DNA from: Methylobacterium mesophilicum SR1.6/6
GTDB lineage: Bacteria > Pseudomonadota > Alphaproteobacteria > Rhizobiales > Beijerinckiaceae
DNA: 64,000 bases
Direction of reading: 5' to 3'
Assembly: GCF_000364445.2 (NCBI RefSeq)
Contig: NZ_CP043538.1
Location: 1,247,612 to 1,311,611 of the forward strand
Shown here: piece by piece, positions 41,493 through 51,176 of the stretch
Position numbering within the stretch: the stretch's first letter is position 1
Layout of the letters: each line of letters starts with the position of its first letter
The notes under the pieces: model-generated
What the model was told of the DNA's origin: nothing
Database searches by the model: none
Seen by the model: only the letters and a program-made list of their open reading frames with translations
Position numbers and translations under genes: made by a program

Positions 41493-42902
41493 TCAGGCGG
41501 CCTCGGCCGGGAGCGGGACGGCCTTGGACGTCCCGCGACCCGCGAAGGTCTGGGCCGCCAGCGGCAGCTCGATCGCGGCGCAGAGACCGCCCTCCGGACG
41601 GTTCTCCAGCAGGAGCCGCCCGTGGTGCGACTCGACGATGGCCTGAACGATAGAGAGGCCTAGACCGAAGCCGCTCGCCGCGTTGAGATTGCGGGCCCGG
41701 TCGCCGCGCACAAACGGCTGGAGCATCGCGTCGCGTTCCGCGTCAGGAATGCCCGGGCCGTGGTCCAGCACGCAGACGCGCACGCCCCGTTCCAAGGCTT
41801 CCATCCGGACTTCCGCCCGGCCGCCATACTTCACCGCGTTGTCCACGAGGTTCGTCACGGCCCGCTGCAATTCCTCGGTGCGGCCCTGCACCAGGACGTG
41901 GCGGCTGCGGCTCACGCTGACAGGCGCGCCGACATCCGAGAAGTCGTCGCAGACCGTCTGCACCACGGAGGCGAGGTCCACGAGGCTGTGGCTGCCCGCA
42001 TCCCTTGTCTGACCGTCCCGCACGAAGGAGAGCGCGGCCTCGACCAGGCCGTTCATCTGGTCGAGGTCGCGTAGCGTCGCGGCCCGGGCGGCCTCGTCCT
42101 CGATGAACTCGGCGCGCAGGCGCAGCCGGGTAATCGGCGTGCGCAGGTCGTGGCTGATCGCCGCGAGCATCTGCGTGCGGTCGTCGATCAGCCGGCGCAC
42201 CCGCGACCGCATCCGGTCGAGGGCCCGGGAGACCGCCAGCACTTCGCGCGGTCCCGCTTCCGGCAGGGCCACGTGGTCGTCCCGGGCGCCGAACGCCTCG
42301 GCGGCGCCCGCGAGCCGCTTCAGCGGCGCCGTGAGCGCGCGGGTCGCCCAGACGCTGAGCAGCGCCAGGGTAAGCGCCAGGAACACCACCGTGAAGATCA
42401 GCGCGCCCTGCTTGGGCGCCCGCAGCGGGTCGTTCGGCAGCGTCGCCTGAAGCATCGCCCCGGAGGCCGTGACGATGCCGACATGGAGCTGACTCGCCGA
42501 GCGGCTCTGATCCGGATCGCCGGCGGACAGGTCCGTGATCGTCACGGCCCGGCCGGCCCCGTTCCGGAGCCGGTGGATGACCGGCAGATTGGGGGCCGGC
42601 TTCGCGCCGGGGGGGGCCTTCCCGTCCCAGGCCTCCACCCGGATCAGCGGCAGGCTGCGCCCGCTGGCCAGCAGCGCCGGCCGGGCCGCCGGATCGGCGG
42701 CGTCGAGGAGCCGCGCCAGCGTACCCAGGCGGCTCGCCGCCACCCCGGGCAGCGTGTCCGGATTCTGCGGCTCGTGGAGAAGCAGGAAGGCGGCGGTCGC
42801 GACCACGTGCGCCACCGCGATCCCCGCCACGATGAGCAGGGCGATCTGTCCCGCGATGGTCTTCGGGCGAAGGCGGGCGCGCAACCGACGCAGGGCGCTC
42901 AT
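41493..42902 (-). CDS. sensor histidine kinase, 469 aa
   Basis: Two membrane helices (AGQIALLIVAGIAVAHVVATAAFLL; LIFTVVFLALTLALLSVWAT) flank a periplasmic sensor of about 140 residues. HAMP, the H-box MLAAISHDLRTPITRL, N-box VTNLVDNAVKYGG, D-box DHGPGIPDAE and G-box GFGLGLSIV follow. ATG 42902 overlaps the regulator's stop (ATGA). It phosphorylates the adjacent OmpR-family regulator; the stimulus is unknown. Confidence 0.94.
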   Translation of the reverse strand: MSALRRLRARLRPKTIAGQIALLIVAGIAVAHVVATAAFLLLHEPQNPDTLPGVAASRLGTLARLLDAADPAARPALLASGRSLPLIRVEAWDGKAPPGAKPAPNLPVIHRLRNGAGRAVTITDLSAGDPDQSRSASQLHVGIVTASGAMLQATLPNDPLRAPKQGALIFTVVFLALTLALLSVWATRALTAPLKRLAGAAEAFGARDDHVALPEAGPREVLAVSRALDRMRSRVRRLIDDRTQMLAAISHDLRTPITRLRLRAEFIEDEAARAATLRDLDQMNGLVEAALSFVRDGQTRDAGSHSLVDLASVVQTVCDDFSDVGAPVSVSRSRHVLVQGRTEELQRAVTNLVDNAVKYGGRAEVRMEALERGVRVCVLDHGPGIPDAERDAMLQPFVRGDRARNLNAASGFGLGLSIVQAIVESHHGRLLLENRPEGGLCAAIELPLAAQTFAGRGTSKAVPLPAEAA

Positions 42903-43618
42903 GACCGCGTGACCTCCGGCGTGAACAGGTAGCCGCCCGAGCGGATCGTGCGGATGAATTCCGGATTGCGGGTGTCGCGCTCGATCTTCTGGCGGATGCG
43001 GGAGATCAGCACGTCGATGCTGCGCTCGAAGGGCCCGGCGGCGCGACCCTGGGTGAGATCCAGGAGCTGATCCCGGGACAGCACCCGGCCCGGACGCAGG
43101 CAGAGGGCGTGGAGAAGGTCGAACTCGGCGCCCGTGATGGCGATCCGCGCGCCCTCCGGCGACAGAACCTGCCGCAGGGAGACGTCGAGGGTCCAGCCGG
43201 AGAAGTGCAGGCGCCGGCGCTCGTCGGTATCGGGCGCCTCGGCGGCGACGCGGCGCAGAATGGCCCGGATCCGGGCGAGCAGCTCCCGCGGGTTGAAGGG
43301 CTTGGCGAGATAGTCGTCGGCGCCGAGTTCCAGTCCGAGGATCCGGTCCACGTCCTCGGACTTCGCCGTCAGGATCAGGATCGGGATCTGCGACGTGCCG
43401 CGCAGGCGCCTGCACAGGCTCAGGCCATCCTCTCCAGGAAGCATCAGGTCCAGCACGATCAGGTCGATCCGCGACTCGGCGAGCGCCCGGTCCATCTCGG
43501 TGCCGTCGCCCGCGAGCGTCACGCGGCAATCGTTGCCGCGCAGGTACCGCGCGATCAGGGCCGAGATCTCCCGATCGTCCTCGACGACGAGGATGTGAGG
43601 CGTAGTCGGTGCGCTCAT
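42899..43618 (-). CDS. OmpR-family response regulator, 239 aa
   Basis: ATG 43618 (MSAPTTPHILVVEDD) starts the receiver, with phospho-Asp in DLIVLDLMLPGEDG, Thr in ILTAKS and Lys in YLAKPFNPREL. The C-terminal winged helix (LHFSGWTLDV…ITGAEFDLLHALCL…RSIDVLISRIRQKIE…TIRSGGYLF) binds DNA. First gene of the pair, transcribed away from the acyl-CoA dehydrogenase gene, with a shared 150-nt promoter region. Confidence 0.95.
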   Translation of the reverse strand: MSAPTTPHILVVEDDREISALIARYLRGNDCRVTLAGDGTEMDRALAESRIDLIVLDLMLPGEDGLSLCRRLRGTSQIPILILTAKSEDVDRILGLELGADDYLAKPFNPRELLARIRAILRRVAAEAPDTDERRRLHFSGWTLDVSLRQVLSPEGARIAITGAEFDLLHALCLRPGRVLSRDQLLDLTQGRAAGPFERSIDVLISRIRQKIERDTRNPEFIRTIRSGGYLFTPEVTRS

Positions 43619-43769
43619 CGCGAAGGAGTCTGCGTGCGGTTCGGCCTGGATCATCAGGCTATTATGCGCCGGTCCGTGGATTATTCGAAGGTGGGAGACG
43701 GAACCAAATTGTAAGCGCGTGTTTCCAACACGCGGCCTGCATTGGCACGCCGCAGCACCGGGGGGAACG

Positions 43770-45014
43770 ATGACCGATTTCGCGGGTCGGAAGGACTCTG
43801 TCGCGCCGCAGCCGCCGGAACTGATCTCGCCCTGGCACACGCCGGAGCGGGCGGCGCTGCAGGAGGAAGCGCGGCGCTTCGCGCACGACACGGTGCTGCC
43901 GCTGGCCGACGAACTCGACCGGCAGAAGGCCGAGATGCCCCGGTCGCTCATCGACGCCATGGCCGGGAAGGGCTGGTTCGGCATCACGATTCCGGAGGCG
44001 CAGGGCGGCCTGGGCCTCGGCGTGTTCGAGTACTGTCTGGTGTCGGAGGAACTGGCCCGGGCCTGGCTGTCGGTGGGCAGCATCCTGGCCCGCGGACAAG
44101 GCCTGGGGACGCAGACCCTCGATCCGGACCGCCGCGCTGATCTGCTTCGGCGCTCGGCAAAAGGGCAGTGGATCGGCTCGATCTCCCTGTCTGAGCCCAA
44201 TGCCGGCTCCGACCTCGCCGGCGTTCAGACCCGGGCGGTGCGCGAGGGCGACGACTGGGTGCTCACCGGCACCAAGCGCTGGGCCGGCTTCGCCAAGGGC
44301 GCCGACTTCGTCGAGGTCCTGGCCCGCACCCGGGACCCGGAGCCCGGCGAATCGCGCTCGGCCGGCCTCGAGCCCTTCCTGGTGCTCAAGGAGCGCGACA
44401 GCTTCCCGCCCGGCATGACCGGCCGTGTGATCGACAAGATCGGCTATCACGGCTTCGAGACCTTCGAGCTGACCCTCGACGGCGTGCGCGTGCCCGAGAG
44501 CGACCGCCTGACGGGGCTCTACGGCGACCAGGGGGCGGACGCCGATTCCGGCGGATTCGCCGCGGTCCAGCGCGGGCTCAACATCGCGCGGGTGCACACG
44601 GCGGCCCGCGCCGTCGGCGTGGCGCGGGCCGCCGTGGAGGACAGCCAAGCCTACCTGCAGGAGCGGGTCCAGTTCGGACACCCGATTGGTGACTTCCAGG
44701 CGCTGCGCTTCGCCCTCGCCGACATGGCCGCCGATGTCGCCCAGGCCCGCGCCTACTGGCAGCAGGTGGCCCACCTCCTCGACCAGGGCGAAGCCGCGGA
44801 GAGCGAGTCGGCGATGGTGAAGCTGCTGGCCACCGAGATGGCGGTGCGCGTCACCAACCAAGCGATGCAGCTGCACGGCGGCAACGGCTACACCACCGAG
44901 CGCCGGGTCGAGCGCTACTGGCGCGACGCGCGCCTGACCACGATCTTCGAGGGCACGAGCGAGATCCAGCGGCGCATCATCAGCGACCGCATGCTGCCCA
45001 GGGCCGGGGGCTGA
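43770..45014 (+). CDS. acyl-CoA dehydrogenase family protein, 414 aa
   Basis: ATG 43770 follows GGGGGGAACG. The three-domain ACAD fold is clear: FAD/substrate signature ISLSEPNAGSDLAGVQTRA, KRWAGFAKGADF, the C-terminal RVQFGHPIGDFQALRFALADM, and QLHGGNGYTTERRVERYWRDARLTTIFEGTSEIQ. The catalytic base is probably the Glu of FEGTSE. It alpha,beta-dehydrogenates an acyl-CoA in fatty or branched-chain acid breakdown. Substrate not determined. Confidence 0.92.
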   Translation: MTDFAGRKDSVAPQPPELISPWHTPERAALQEEARRFAHDTVLPLADELDRQKAEMPRSLIDAMAGKGWFGITIPEAQGGLGLGVFEYCLVSEELARAWLSVGSILARGQGLGTQTLDPDRRADLLRRSAKGQWIGSISLSEPNAGSDLAGVQTRAVREGDDWVLTGTKRWAGFAKGADFVEVLARTRDPEPGESRSAGLEPFLVLKERDSFPPGMTGRVIDKIGYHGFETFELTLDGVRVPESDRLTGLYGDQGADADSGGFAAVQRGLNIARVHTAARAVGVARAAVEDSQAYLQERVQFGHPIGDFQALRFALADMAADVAQARAYWQQVAHLLDQGEAAESESAMVKLLATEMAVRVTNQAMQLHGGNGYTTERRVERYWRDARLTTIFEGTSEIQRRIISDRMLPRAGG

Positions 45015-45121
45015 CCGACCCTGCGGCGAATCGTCGAGCCGGACTCCCCGCCCGGGGCGACCCGGCTACCTCCCGGACAAGGTCTTGCCCGCCGCAGCGG
45101 GCGCCGCAATCCGGAAGCCCC

Positions 45122-46987
45122 GTGTCGAAGCCCATCAGCGATTACGCCCTCATCGGCGACACCCATTCCTGTGCGCTGATCGCCCGCGACGGGTCGATCG
45201 ACTGGCTGTGCTGGCCGCGCCACGATTCGCCGGCCTTGTTCCTGAAACTGCTCGACGAGGAGAAGGGCGGCGCCTGCAGCGTCGACTTCGACGCGCTCAC
45301 CGGGACGGCGCGGCGCTACGTGCCCGACACCAACATCCTGGAGACGATCTTCACCACCGGTTCGGGCCGCGCGCGTCTGGTCGACCTGATGCCGGTCAAC
45401 CCGCCGAGCCCGGAGCCCGACGAGGGACCGGACGGCGAAGGTGAGAGCCGGCTGATCCGGATGCTCACCTGCGAGAGCGGCCGTGTCTCCGGCGTCTTCC
45501 GGGTGCGCCCGACCTTCGACTACGCGCGCCGCGCCTGCACGCCGCTGGTCGAGGGCGCATCCGTGCTGTTCGAGGCGGGTGACTGGCGGGTGCGGGTCAA
45601 CGCGCATGCGCGGCCCAACATCGTCGAGGACGCGGCCGAGATCCGGTTTAGCCTGGACGAGGGCCAGACCGCCTACGTGGTCCTGACCCACGGCGAGGAA
45701 CAGGAGGATGCCTGCATCGAGAATTTCGCCGGCGCCCAGAGGCGGCTGGAGGCCACGGCCGATTACTGGCGCCGCTGGAGCGATCGATGCACCTATCGCG
45801 GCGCCTACCGGGACGCGGTGATGCGCTCGGCGCTCTGCCTCAAGCTGCTGACCTATTCCCCCTCCGGCGGCATCGTGGCGGCGGCGACGGCGGGCCTGCC
45901 GGAGGCCGTGCCGGGCAACCGTAACTACGATTACCGCTTCACCTGGATGCGGGACGCCTCGTTCACGGTCACGGCCTTCGTGATGCTCGGCTACGTCCGC
46001 GAGGCGTCCGAATTCCTCCGCTTCCTGCGCGAGCGCGACGGGACCTACGGGCGCGAGACCAAGCTGATGTACGGCATCGCCGACGGCATGCCGCCGGAGG
46101 AGGAACTCACCCACCTCGCCGGGTGGAACGGCGTGCGGCCCGTGGTGATCGGCAACCTCGCCGAAGGGCAGGACCAGCACGACATCTACGGCGAGCTGCT
46201 GCGGGCCCTGTGCATCTTCCTGGAGGCCGTGGATTACGACCCACCCGAGAAGGTCAATGACCGGCTGCCGGAGGTGCTCGACAACCTGACGGCCCGCGCC
46301 ATCCGCCACCGGCATGACGCCGATCACGGCATCTGGGAGCTGCGCACCGGTCCGCGCCAGCAGGTCCACACCAAGGCGATGATCTGGGTGGCGCTGACCG
46401 ACGCGGCGCGGATCGCGCGCAACATCGCGGGCGTGCCCGCCGAGAAGATCGCCGAATGGGAACGCATCGCCGCGGAAGTCCGGGCGGATTACCTCGACAA
46501 GGGCTGGTGCCCGGAGAAGCAGGCCTATGTCGGGGCCTACGGCGCGCACCATCTCGACGCGGCCGTGCTCCGGGTCGCCCTGTTCGCGGCGCTGGATCCC
46601 CGGGATCCGCGCACGCGCTCGACGCTCGCGGCGATCGAGCGGGAACTCGGCGCCGGGGATCTCGTCTACCGCTACCGCATGGAAGACGGCCTGATCGGCG
46701 ACGAGGGGACGTTCACCGCCTGCGCGTTCTGGCGGGTCGGCTGCCTCGCCCTCGACGGGCGCACCGGCGAGGCCAAGGCGGCCTTCGAGCGGCTGATCAC
46801 CCGCGGCAACGATGTCGGGCTGTTCGCCGAGGAGATCGATCCCACGACCGGCGAGCAGCGCGGGAACACGCCGCAGGGCTTCTCCCACATGGCCCTGATC
46901 AATGCGGCCCTGCGGCTGGAGAGCAGCATCGAGCGCTACGGTGTGGCGGATACGGCCGACGCGGCGGAGCGCAGAGCGGCCGAGTAG
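45122..46987 (+). CDS. glycoside hydrolase family 15 protein (glucoamylase/trehalase-like), 621 aa
   Basis: GTG 45122 (MSKPISDYALIGDTHSCALIARDGSIDWLCWPRHDS) gives the standard GH15 start. An N-terminal beta-sandwich is followed by the (alpha/alpha)6 barrel: YDYRFTWMRDASFTVTAF, ETKLMYGIADGMPPEEELTHLAGW, HGIWELRTGPRQQVHTKAMIWVAL, and EDGLIGDEGTFTACAFW near the end. Members hydrolyse trehalose or alpha-glucans in the cytoplasm. No signal peptide. Which sugar is used cannot be told. Confidence 0.93.
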   Translation: MSKPISDYALIGDTHSCALIARDGSIDWLCWPRHDSPALFLKLLDEEKGGACSVDFDALTGTARRYVPDTNILETIFTTGSGRARLVDLMPVNPPSPEPDEGPDGEGESRLIRMLTCESGRVSGVFRVRPTFDYARRACTPLVEGASVLFEAGDWRVRVNAHARPNIVEDAAEIRFSLDEGQTAYVVLTHGEEQEDACIENFAGAQRRLEATADYWRRWSDRCTYRGAYRDAVMRSALCLKLLTYSPSGGIVAAATAGLPEAVPGNRNYDYRFTWMRDASFTVTAFVMLGYVREASEFLRFLRERDGTYGRETKLMYGIADGMPPEEELTHLAGWNGVRPVVIGNLAEGQDQHDIYGELLRALCIFLEAVDYDPPEKVNDRLPEVLDNLTARAIRHRHDADHGIWELRTGPRQQVHTKAMIWVALTDAARIARNIAGVPAEKIAEWERIAAEVRADYLDKGWCPEKQAYVGAYGAHHLDAAVLRVALFAALDPRDPRTRSTLAAIERELGAGDLVYRYRMEDGLIGDEGTFTACAFWRVGCLALDGRTGEAKAAFERLITRGNDVGLFAEEIDPTTGEQRGNTPQGFSHMALINAALRLESSIERYGVADTADAAERRAAE

Positions 46988-47099
46988 CGAGGCCCTGCGC
47001 CGCCATCACGCGGGCGACGAGCAGGTCGAAGCCGGTGCAGGACCGATCCTCACCCCGCGCCTCCTTTGCGGCAGGCCTCGACAAGGCCGGCCGGCGTCA

Positions 47100-48611
47100 T
47101 CAGGCGGCGATCTTCGCCGCCGTGTCCGCCCCGCCCATGTCGGCCGCCGGGGCAATCGGGCCGCGGCTCACACGGAACTGTTCGAGCAGGCTCTCGCCGA
47201 GGCCGTCGAGCACCGCGTCGGTGGCGGCCTGTTCCTCCGGATCGACCGGTCGCTCCTCCGTCCGGTACCAAGCCAGGATTTGCTCGGGCAGCGCGTCGAG
47301 GATGGCGCCGACCGGGTTGGGGACCTCCGGCGTCGTGGCTGGGGCGTCCTCGGCGACCATCACGGCGTCCACCGCACTGGCCGGTGTCGCGAACGTGGTC
47401 CTGCGCTGGCTCTCCAGAGCGGTGCGCCACGCTTCGTCTGCCGCCGCGGCGTCGCGGCGGGCCGTCTCGCGCGCCAGGGCCTCCGCCGCGATGGTCCGCG
47501 CCACCTCCCGGGCCTCGTCGCGGGCGGCCTCGGCCTCGTAGCGGTTCAGCAGAGCGCGGACGGGGCTCATCTCGGCATCCGGCAATGCATTGCAGGCGCC
47601 GATGGCGCATTCGATGATCCGCCGCGACAGGCCTGCGCCGCGCATGGTCGCCCCGCTGCGGGCGACGTCCTGCCACGCCGCGAGGGCCGCCTGCATGGCC
47701 GGCAGGAGAGCGGCCGGCAGCCCCGCCCGCGCGTGCAGGTCGGCGAAGCCGCGGGGATCGCGCATGGCCCGCGCGACGCCGGCATGGTCCTGGCCGGACA
47801 GGTCGGCCAGCGCGGCCAGAGCGAAGTCGGTCTGGCCCGACAGGACGGCGCGCAGGATCAGGCCGGCATTGAGCTGGCGAGTGACGCGGAGGTGGGTCAC
47901 CAGCCTTGCGATGCCGGCCGCGCCAGCACCTGCGCAGGCCTCCAGCGCCAGGCGCTCGCCGGTCTCGCGGCTCATCCGCTCGCAGCGTTCGGCGCCGAGC
48001 CAGCCGCGGCCCGTGACGAAGCGCGACAGAGCCTGCGCCACCGCGAGCCCGATCGCGTGGTGCACCTCCGGCGGCAGGTCGGCCCGCGCGAGCAGCGCCT
48101 CGCGCAACGGCGCCTCCGAGCCGCGGCGCTCGACCATGCGCAGCATCCGGCCGGCAGTGATCTTCGCCGTGGGGTTCCGCGCCAGCACCACCAGGGTCTC
48201 GACCTCGCCGACCTCGGCCAGCGCCCCGGAGACCGCGGGCGACAGGTGGTGGCGCGCCGCGATCACGGCGCGGGTCGTCTCGTCGCCCAGTCCGGCGGCA
48301 TCCACCAGATCCGCGTCGGTGAGAACCGGCGAACGGGCCAGGACCAGTCGCGCGATCTCGGGTGCGTCGCAGGACAGCGCAACGACGAGGGGGCGCGGCG
48401 TCCGGGCGGAGGCTGCGCAGGCTTCCGCGAGTGCCCACCGGACCACCGGCGAGGGATCGTCGAGGAGCGCGAGCAGGGCGGTCTTGGCCTCCCAGGCATC
48501 CTCCGCGGTGAGGTCGCCGTACAGGTAGGCCCGCGCGAGGGCCGCCGTGGCCTCGGCGCGGCGGCTCGCCGAGGCGTTCTGCGTCCAGGCCAGGAACTCG
48601 CGGATGATCAT
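47100..48611 (-). CDS. DUF2336 domain-containing protein, 503 aa
   Basis: It starts at ATG 48611 (MIIREFLAWTQNASASRRAEATAALARAYLYGDL), the usual DUF2336 opening. Its HEAT-like helical repeats (LLALLDDPSPVVRWALAEA; IARLVLARSPVLTDADLVDA) run for about 350 residues, then an acidic/Pro-rich tail. DUF2336 proteins are alphaproteobacterial and linked to envelope or regulatory roles. Its start overlaps the stop of the transglycosylase-like gene upstream (ATGA). Confidence 0.9.
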   Translation of the reverse strand: MIIREFLAWTQNASASRRAEATAALARAYLYGDLTAEDAWEAKTALLALLDDPSPVVRWALAEACAASARTPRPLVVALSCDAPEIARLVLARSPVLTDADLVDAAGLGDETTRAVIAARHHLSPAVSGALAEVGEVETLVVLARNPTAKITAGRMLRMVERRGSEAPLREALLARADLPPEVHHAIGLAVAQALSRFVTGRGWLGAERCERMSRETGERLALEACAGAGAAGIARLVTHLRVTRQLNAGLILRAVLSGQTDFALAALADLSGQDHAGVARAMRDPRGFADLHARAGLPAALLPAMQAALAAWQDVARSGATMRGAGLSRRIIECAIGACNALPDAEMSPVRALLNRYEAEAARDEAREVARTIAAEALARETARRDAAAADEAWRTALESQRRTTFATPASAVDAVMVAEDAPATTPEVPNPVGAILDALPEQILAWYRTEERPVDPEEQAATDAVLDGLGESLLEQFRVSRGPIAPAADMGGADTAAKIAA

Positions 48612-49687
48612 GGACCGCTCCGGGGGGCGAACAGGCTGTTCCTGGCGCCGGTCGTGGCAGGCGCCGCGGCGAAATCCGCCGGGCGGCGAGGCGGCAGCGG
48701 CGGGTTGGTGAGCGCGGATCCGGGTGGCGTCGCCGCGGGCTCGGCAACGGAGCCGGTCGCGACGGGATCCGGTGCACCGCCCATCGCGGACTCGGAGGCG
48801 GAGCGCGGGAAGTAGGTCGGCGCCGCGTGGGCGGGCGGCGGCGCGGCATTGCGCGCCTGCCAGAGCCGCGCCGCGGCGTCCGGGACCGTTCCGCGCTGGT
48901 CCGTCTGGAACAGGCTGCGCAAGTCGCTGGTGCCGCCGAAGGCCGTCGCCGCACTGGCATAGGCCGAGGCTGCCTGCGGGGCCGCCGCGCCGTCCTGGCG
49001 CAGCACCGTGAGATCCGTGGCGGCTGCACCCTGGGCGGCTGCCGCGAGGCTGGCGTAGAGCTCTGCGGCGCTCCGGGGCCGGCCCGTGCGGTCGTAGAAC
49101 AGTCCCCGGTTGGCGGCGGCCGCCTCCGGCAGGTCCAGGGCAGCGGCGCGTTCGGGGAAGGCGCGGGCCGTGGAGATCAGGGCGGCCGCGCCCTTGGCGC
49201 CGAGCACGTGCGCCGCGTAGAGGTCGCCCGCCGTCGGCTCGCGGCCCAGCGCGGCACCGAGCGCATCGGCGTTCTGCTGGGTCAGGGCTCCGGCCAGCGT
49301 CGCGGAGATCTTGGGATCGCGCCGCAGGTCGAGGATCGCCTGCCGCTGCCCCGCGTCGGGGACCATGTAGGTGCCGTCCGACTGGCGGGTGATGGCGTCG
49401 GCCTGGGCCTGCAGGCCGAGCCGCGGCCCGGCATTCTTCATCACGCCGAGCCAGGTCTGCTCGATGAACTGGAACAGCCCGGTGGCCGACGAGGTCCCGG
49501 CCTTGGCGGCCGGATCGAGGGCCGATTCCCGCCGGGCGGTGGCCAGCAGGTAATCGAAGCCGACGCCGCTCGCCATCGCCCCGTCGCGGATCGCCTGGAC
49601 CACCGGTCCGGAGGCCGCCGTCCCGGCGAGGGGCCGCGCCGGGGGCGGGCTCTCGGGGGGGCTTGAGGGCGTGGTGAACAGGAACAT
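48608..49687 (-). CDS. transglycosylase SLT-domain-like protein, 359 aa
   Basis: Residues 28-110 contain a lysozyme-like pattern (AMASGVGFDYLLATARRESALDPAAKAGTSSATGLFQFIEQTW), with the catalytic Glu in RRESAL and the ATGLFQFIE motif. There is no obvious signal peptide, as in several alphaproteobacterial members beside DUF2336 genes. A Pro/Ala-rich tail follows. It may trim peptidoglycan for flagella or envelope complexes. Its stop overlaps the DUF2336 start. Confidence 0.85.
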   Translation of the reverse strand: MFLFTTPSSPPESPPPARPLAGTAASGPVVQAIRDGAMASGVGFDYLLATARRESALDPAAKAGTSSATGLFQFIEQTWLGVMKNAGPRLGLQAQADAITRQSDGTYMVPDAGQRQAILDLRRDPKISATLAGALTQQNADALGAALGREPTAGDLYAAHVLGAKGAAALISTARAFPERAAALDLPEAAAANRGLFYDRTGRPRSAAELYASLAAAAQGAAATDLTVLRQDGAAAPQAASAYASAATAFGGTSDLRSLFQTDQRGTVPDAAARLWQARNAAPPPAHAAPTYFPRSASESAMGGAPDPVATGSVAEPAATPPGSALTNPPLPPRRPADFAAAPATTGARNSLFAPRSGP

Positions 49688-49778
49688 CCGGGCGCGCGAA
49701 GGGGGCTGACGACAGCCCGAACCTGCGCTCCCTATGGTAAATAAGTCCTCAATCGGTGGCGCGCGGGCCTATCCCCAT

Positions 49779-50408
49779 TCAGGACCCGGTGAACTCGCCG
49801 GCTCCCTTGGGGCGGCGCATCTGGAAGCGCGTGTCGGCGGTGGCGTGAAAGTAATCGAAGTAGCCACCGCGCATGATCGGATGCATCGCCGCCGTGTCGA
49901 CCATGCCGTCCCGGACGAAGCGCTCGTCGACGTAGATCGACACCACCTGCCCGATCACGAGGAAGTTGTCCGGCTCGCCGCCCTCGAGGGGCACCAGCGG
50001 TACGGTCTGGAGCCACCGGCATTCGAGGGCCGCCGGGGATGCGGCGACGCGCGGCGGCCGCACCTTGCGCGAGGCGGCGGTCTCCAGATTGGCGAAGGCG
50101 AACTCGCTCTGCCCCCGCGACAGCGGCGCGGAGGAGTCGTTCATCCCGTCGCGCAGGTCCCAGGTGGCGAGGCTGCAGACGAACTCCGCACCCTCCTCGG
50201 CGAAGGTCATCGCGTCCTTGCGGCCCGAGGACGAGAACGCCACCATGTTGTCGGCCACGGCGTTGAAGAACGAGTAGGGCGCGAGGTTGAGCTTGCCGTC
50301 CCGGCTCATGGCGCTGATCCAGCCGATCGGACGCGGCGCCACGATGGCCTTGAGCGGATTGTGAGGGAGCGGGCGCGCCTCGCGCGGCACGTCGAGATCG
50401 TAATGCAC
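49779..50408 (-). CDS. flavin reductase family protein, 209 aa
   Basis: GTG 50408 (MHYDLDVP) starts a flavin-reductase-like FMN-binding split barrel: NPLKAIVAPRPIGWISAMSRDGKLNLAPYSFFNAV, SSSGRKDAMTFAEEGAEFVCSLAT and ECRWLQTVPLV. It probably reduces FMN or uses it to reduce a small molecule. Only 14 nt separate it from the nitroreductase gene upstream, so the two form an operon. Confidence 0.9.
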   Translation of the reverse strand: MHYDLDVPREARPLPHNPLKAIVAPRPIGWISAMSRDGKLNLAPYSFFNAVADNMVAFSSSGRKDAMTFAEEGAEFVCSLATWDLRDGMNDSSAPLSRGQSEFAFANLETAASRKVRPPRVAASPAALECRWLQTVPLVPLEGGEPDNFLVIGQVVSIYVDERFVRDGMVDTAAMHPIMRGGYFDYFHATADTRFQMRRPKGAGEFTGS

Positions 50409-50422
50409 GGCCGGGACCCCTC

Positions 50423-50986
50423 TCAGAGGTAGGTGACGATCTCGTCCAGCGCCGGACGCGGCCGGTCTGAGGGGACCTCGCGCGCCCGGCCGATATGGAC
50501 GAACCCCGCGAGCTTTTCGGCGGGTGCGAGGCCCAGCGCGTCGAGCACCCGCCGGTCGTAGGCGAACCATTCCGTCAGCCAGGAGGTCGCGAAGCCCGCG
50601 GCGTTGGCGGCGATGACGAGGTTCATGGTCGCGGCACCCGCGGAGAGCACCTGCTCCCATTCCGGAATCTTCGCGTGCGGCGCCGCCCGCGACACCACCG
50701 CGATCGCCAAGGGTGCGTGCGTCAGCCGGCCGCGCTCCTGCGCGAGGCGCTCGGGCGTCGCGTCCGGATTGTCGGCCGCGAAGGTGGCGGCGATGGTCTC
50801 GCCCACCCGCGCGCGGGCGTCGCCGGCGATCACGATGAAGCGCCAGGGCGCGAGCTTGCCGTGATCGGGCACGCGGGCAGCCGCCCTGAGGATGACGTCG
50901 AGTTGCGCGCGGTCCGGTCCGGGTTCGTCCAGCAGCGGCGGCGGCACCGAGCGGCGGGTCTTCAGGAGATCGAGGGTGGCGGTCAT
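50423..50986 (-). CDS. nitroreductase family protein, 187 aa
   Basis: From ATG 50986 (MTATLDLLKTRRSVPPPLL) the fold of NfsB/YdjA-like FMN nitroreductases is visible: RRSVP, RAAARVPDHGKLAPWRFIVI, EQVLSAGAATMNLVIAANAAGFATSWLTEW and VHIGRARE. It reduces nitro or quinone compounds with NAD(P)H. It is short, like the YdjA group. Co-transcribed with the flavin reductase. Confidence 0.9.
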   Translation of the reverse strand: MTATLDLLKTRRSVPPPLLDEPGPDRAQLDVILRAAARVPDHGKLAPWRFIVIAGDARARVGETIAATFAADNPDATPERLAQERGRLTHAPLAIAVVSRAAPHAKIPEWEQVLSAGAATMNLVIAANAAGFATSWLTEWFAYDRRVLDALGLAPAEKLAGFVHIGRAREVPSDRPRPALDEIVTYL

Positions 50987-51176
50987 GCGCTCCGTCCCGG
51001 TCACGGGTCCGTGCCCGATGTGGCATGCGCCGGGCCCGGGTGGAAGGGCGGCGTGGAGGAGCAGCATGGGCAACGGGCATCGAGGCGGCCTTGCCGTCGC
51101 CATGGTCCGGATGCAGAGGCAGAATCCGATGAGCCGGCGCGTCGCGCCGCGGGGACGCTGTGAGAGAGACTGAGCG

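Noticed and set aside
41493..43529. N-terminal extension of the histidine kinase
   Set aside because: The extra 200 codons lie over the response regulator and read as Arg/Pro-rich shadow; the ATG at 42902 overlaps the regulator stop as expected.
46902..48815. Long rightward frame opposite the DUF2336 gene
   Set aside because: Shadow frame; the opposite strand carries a recognisable DUF2336 protein with normal composition.
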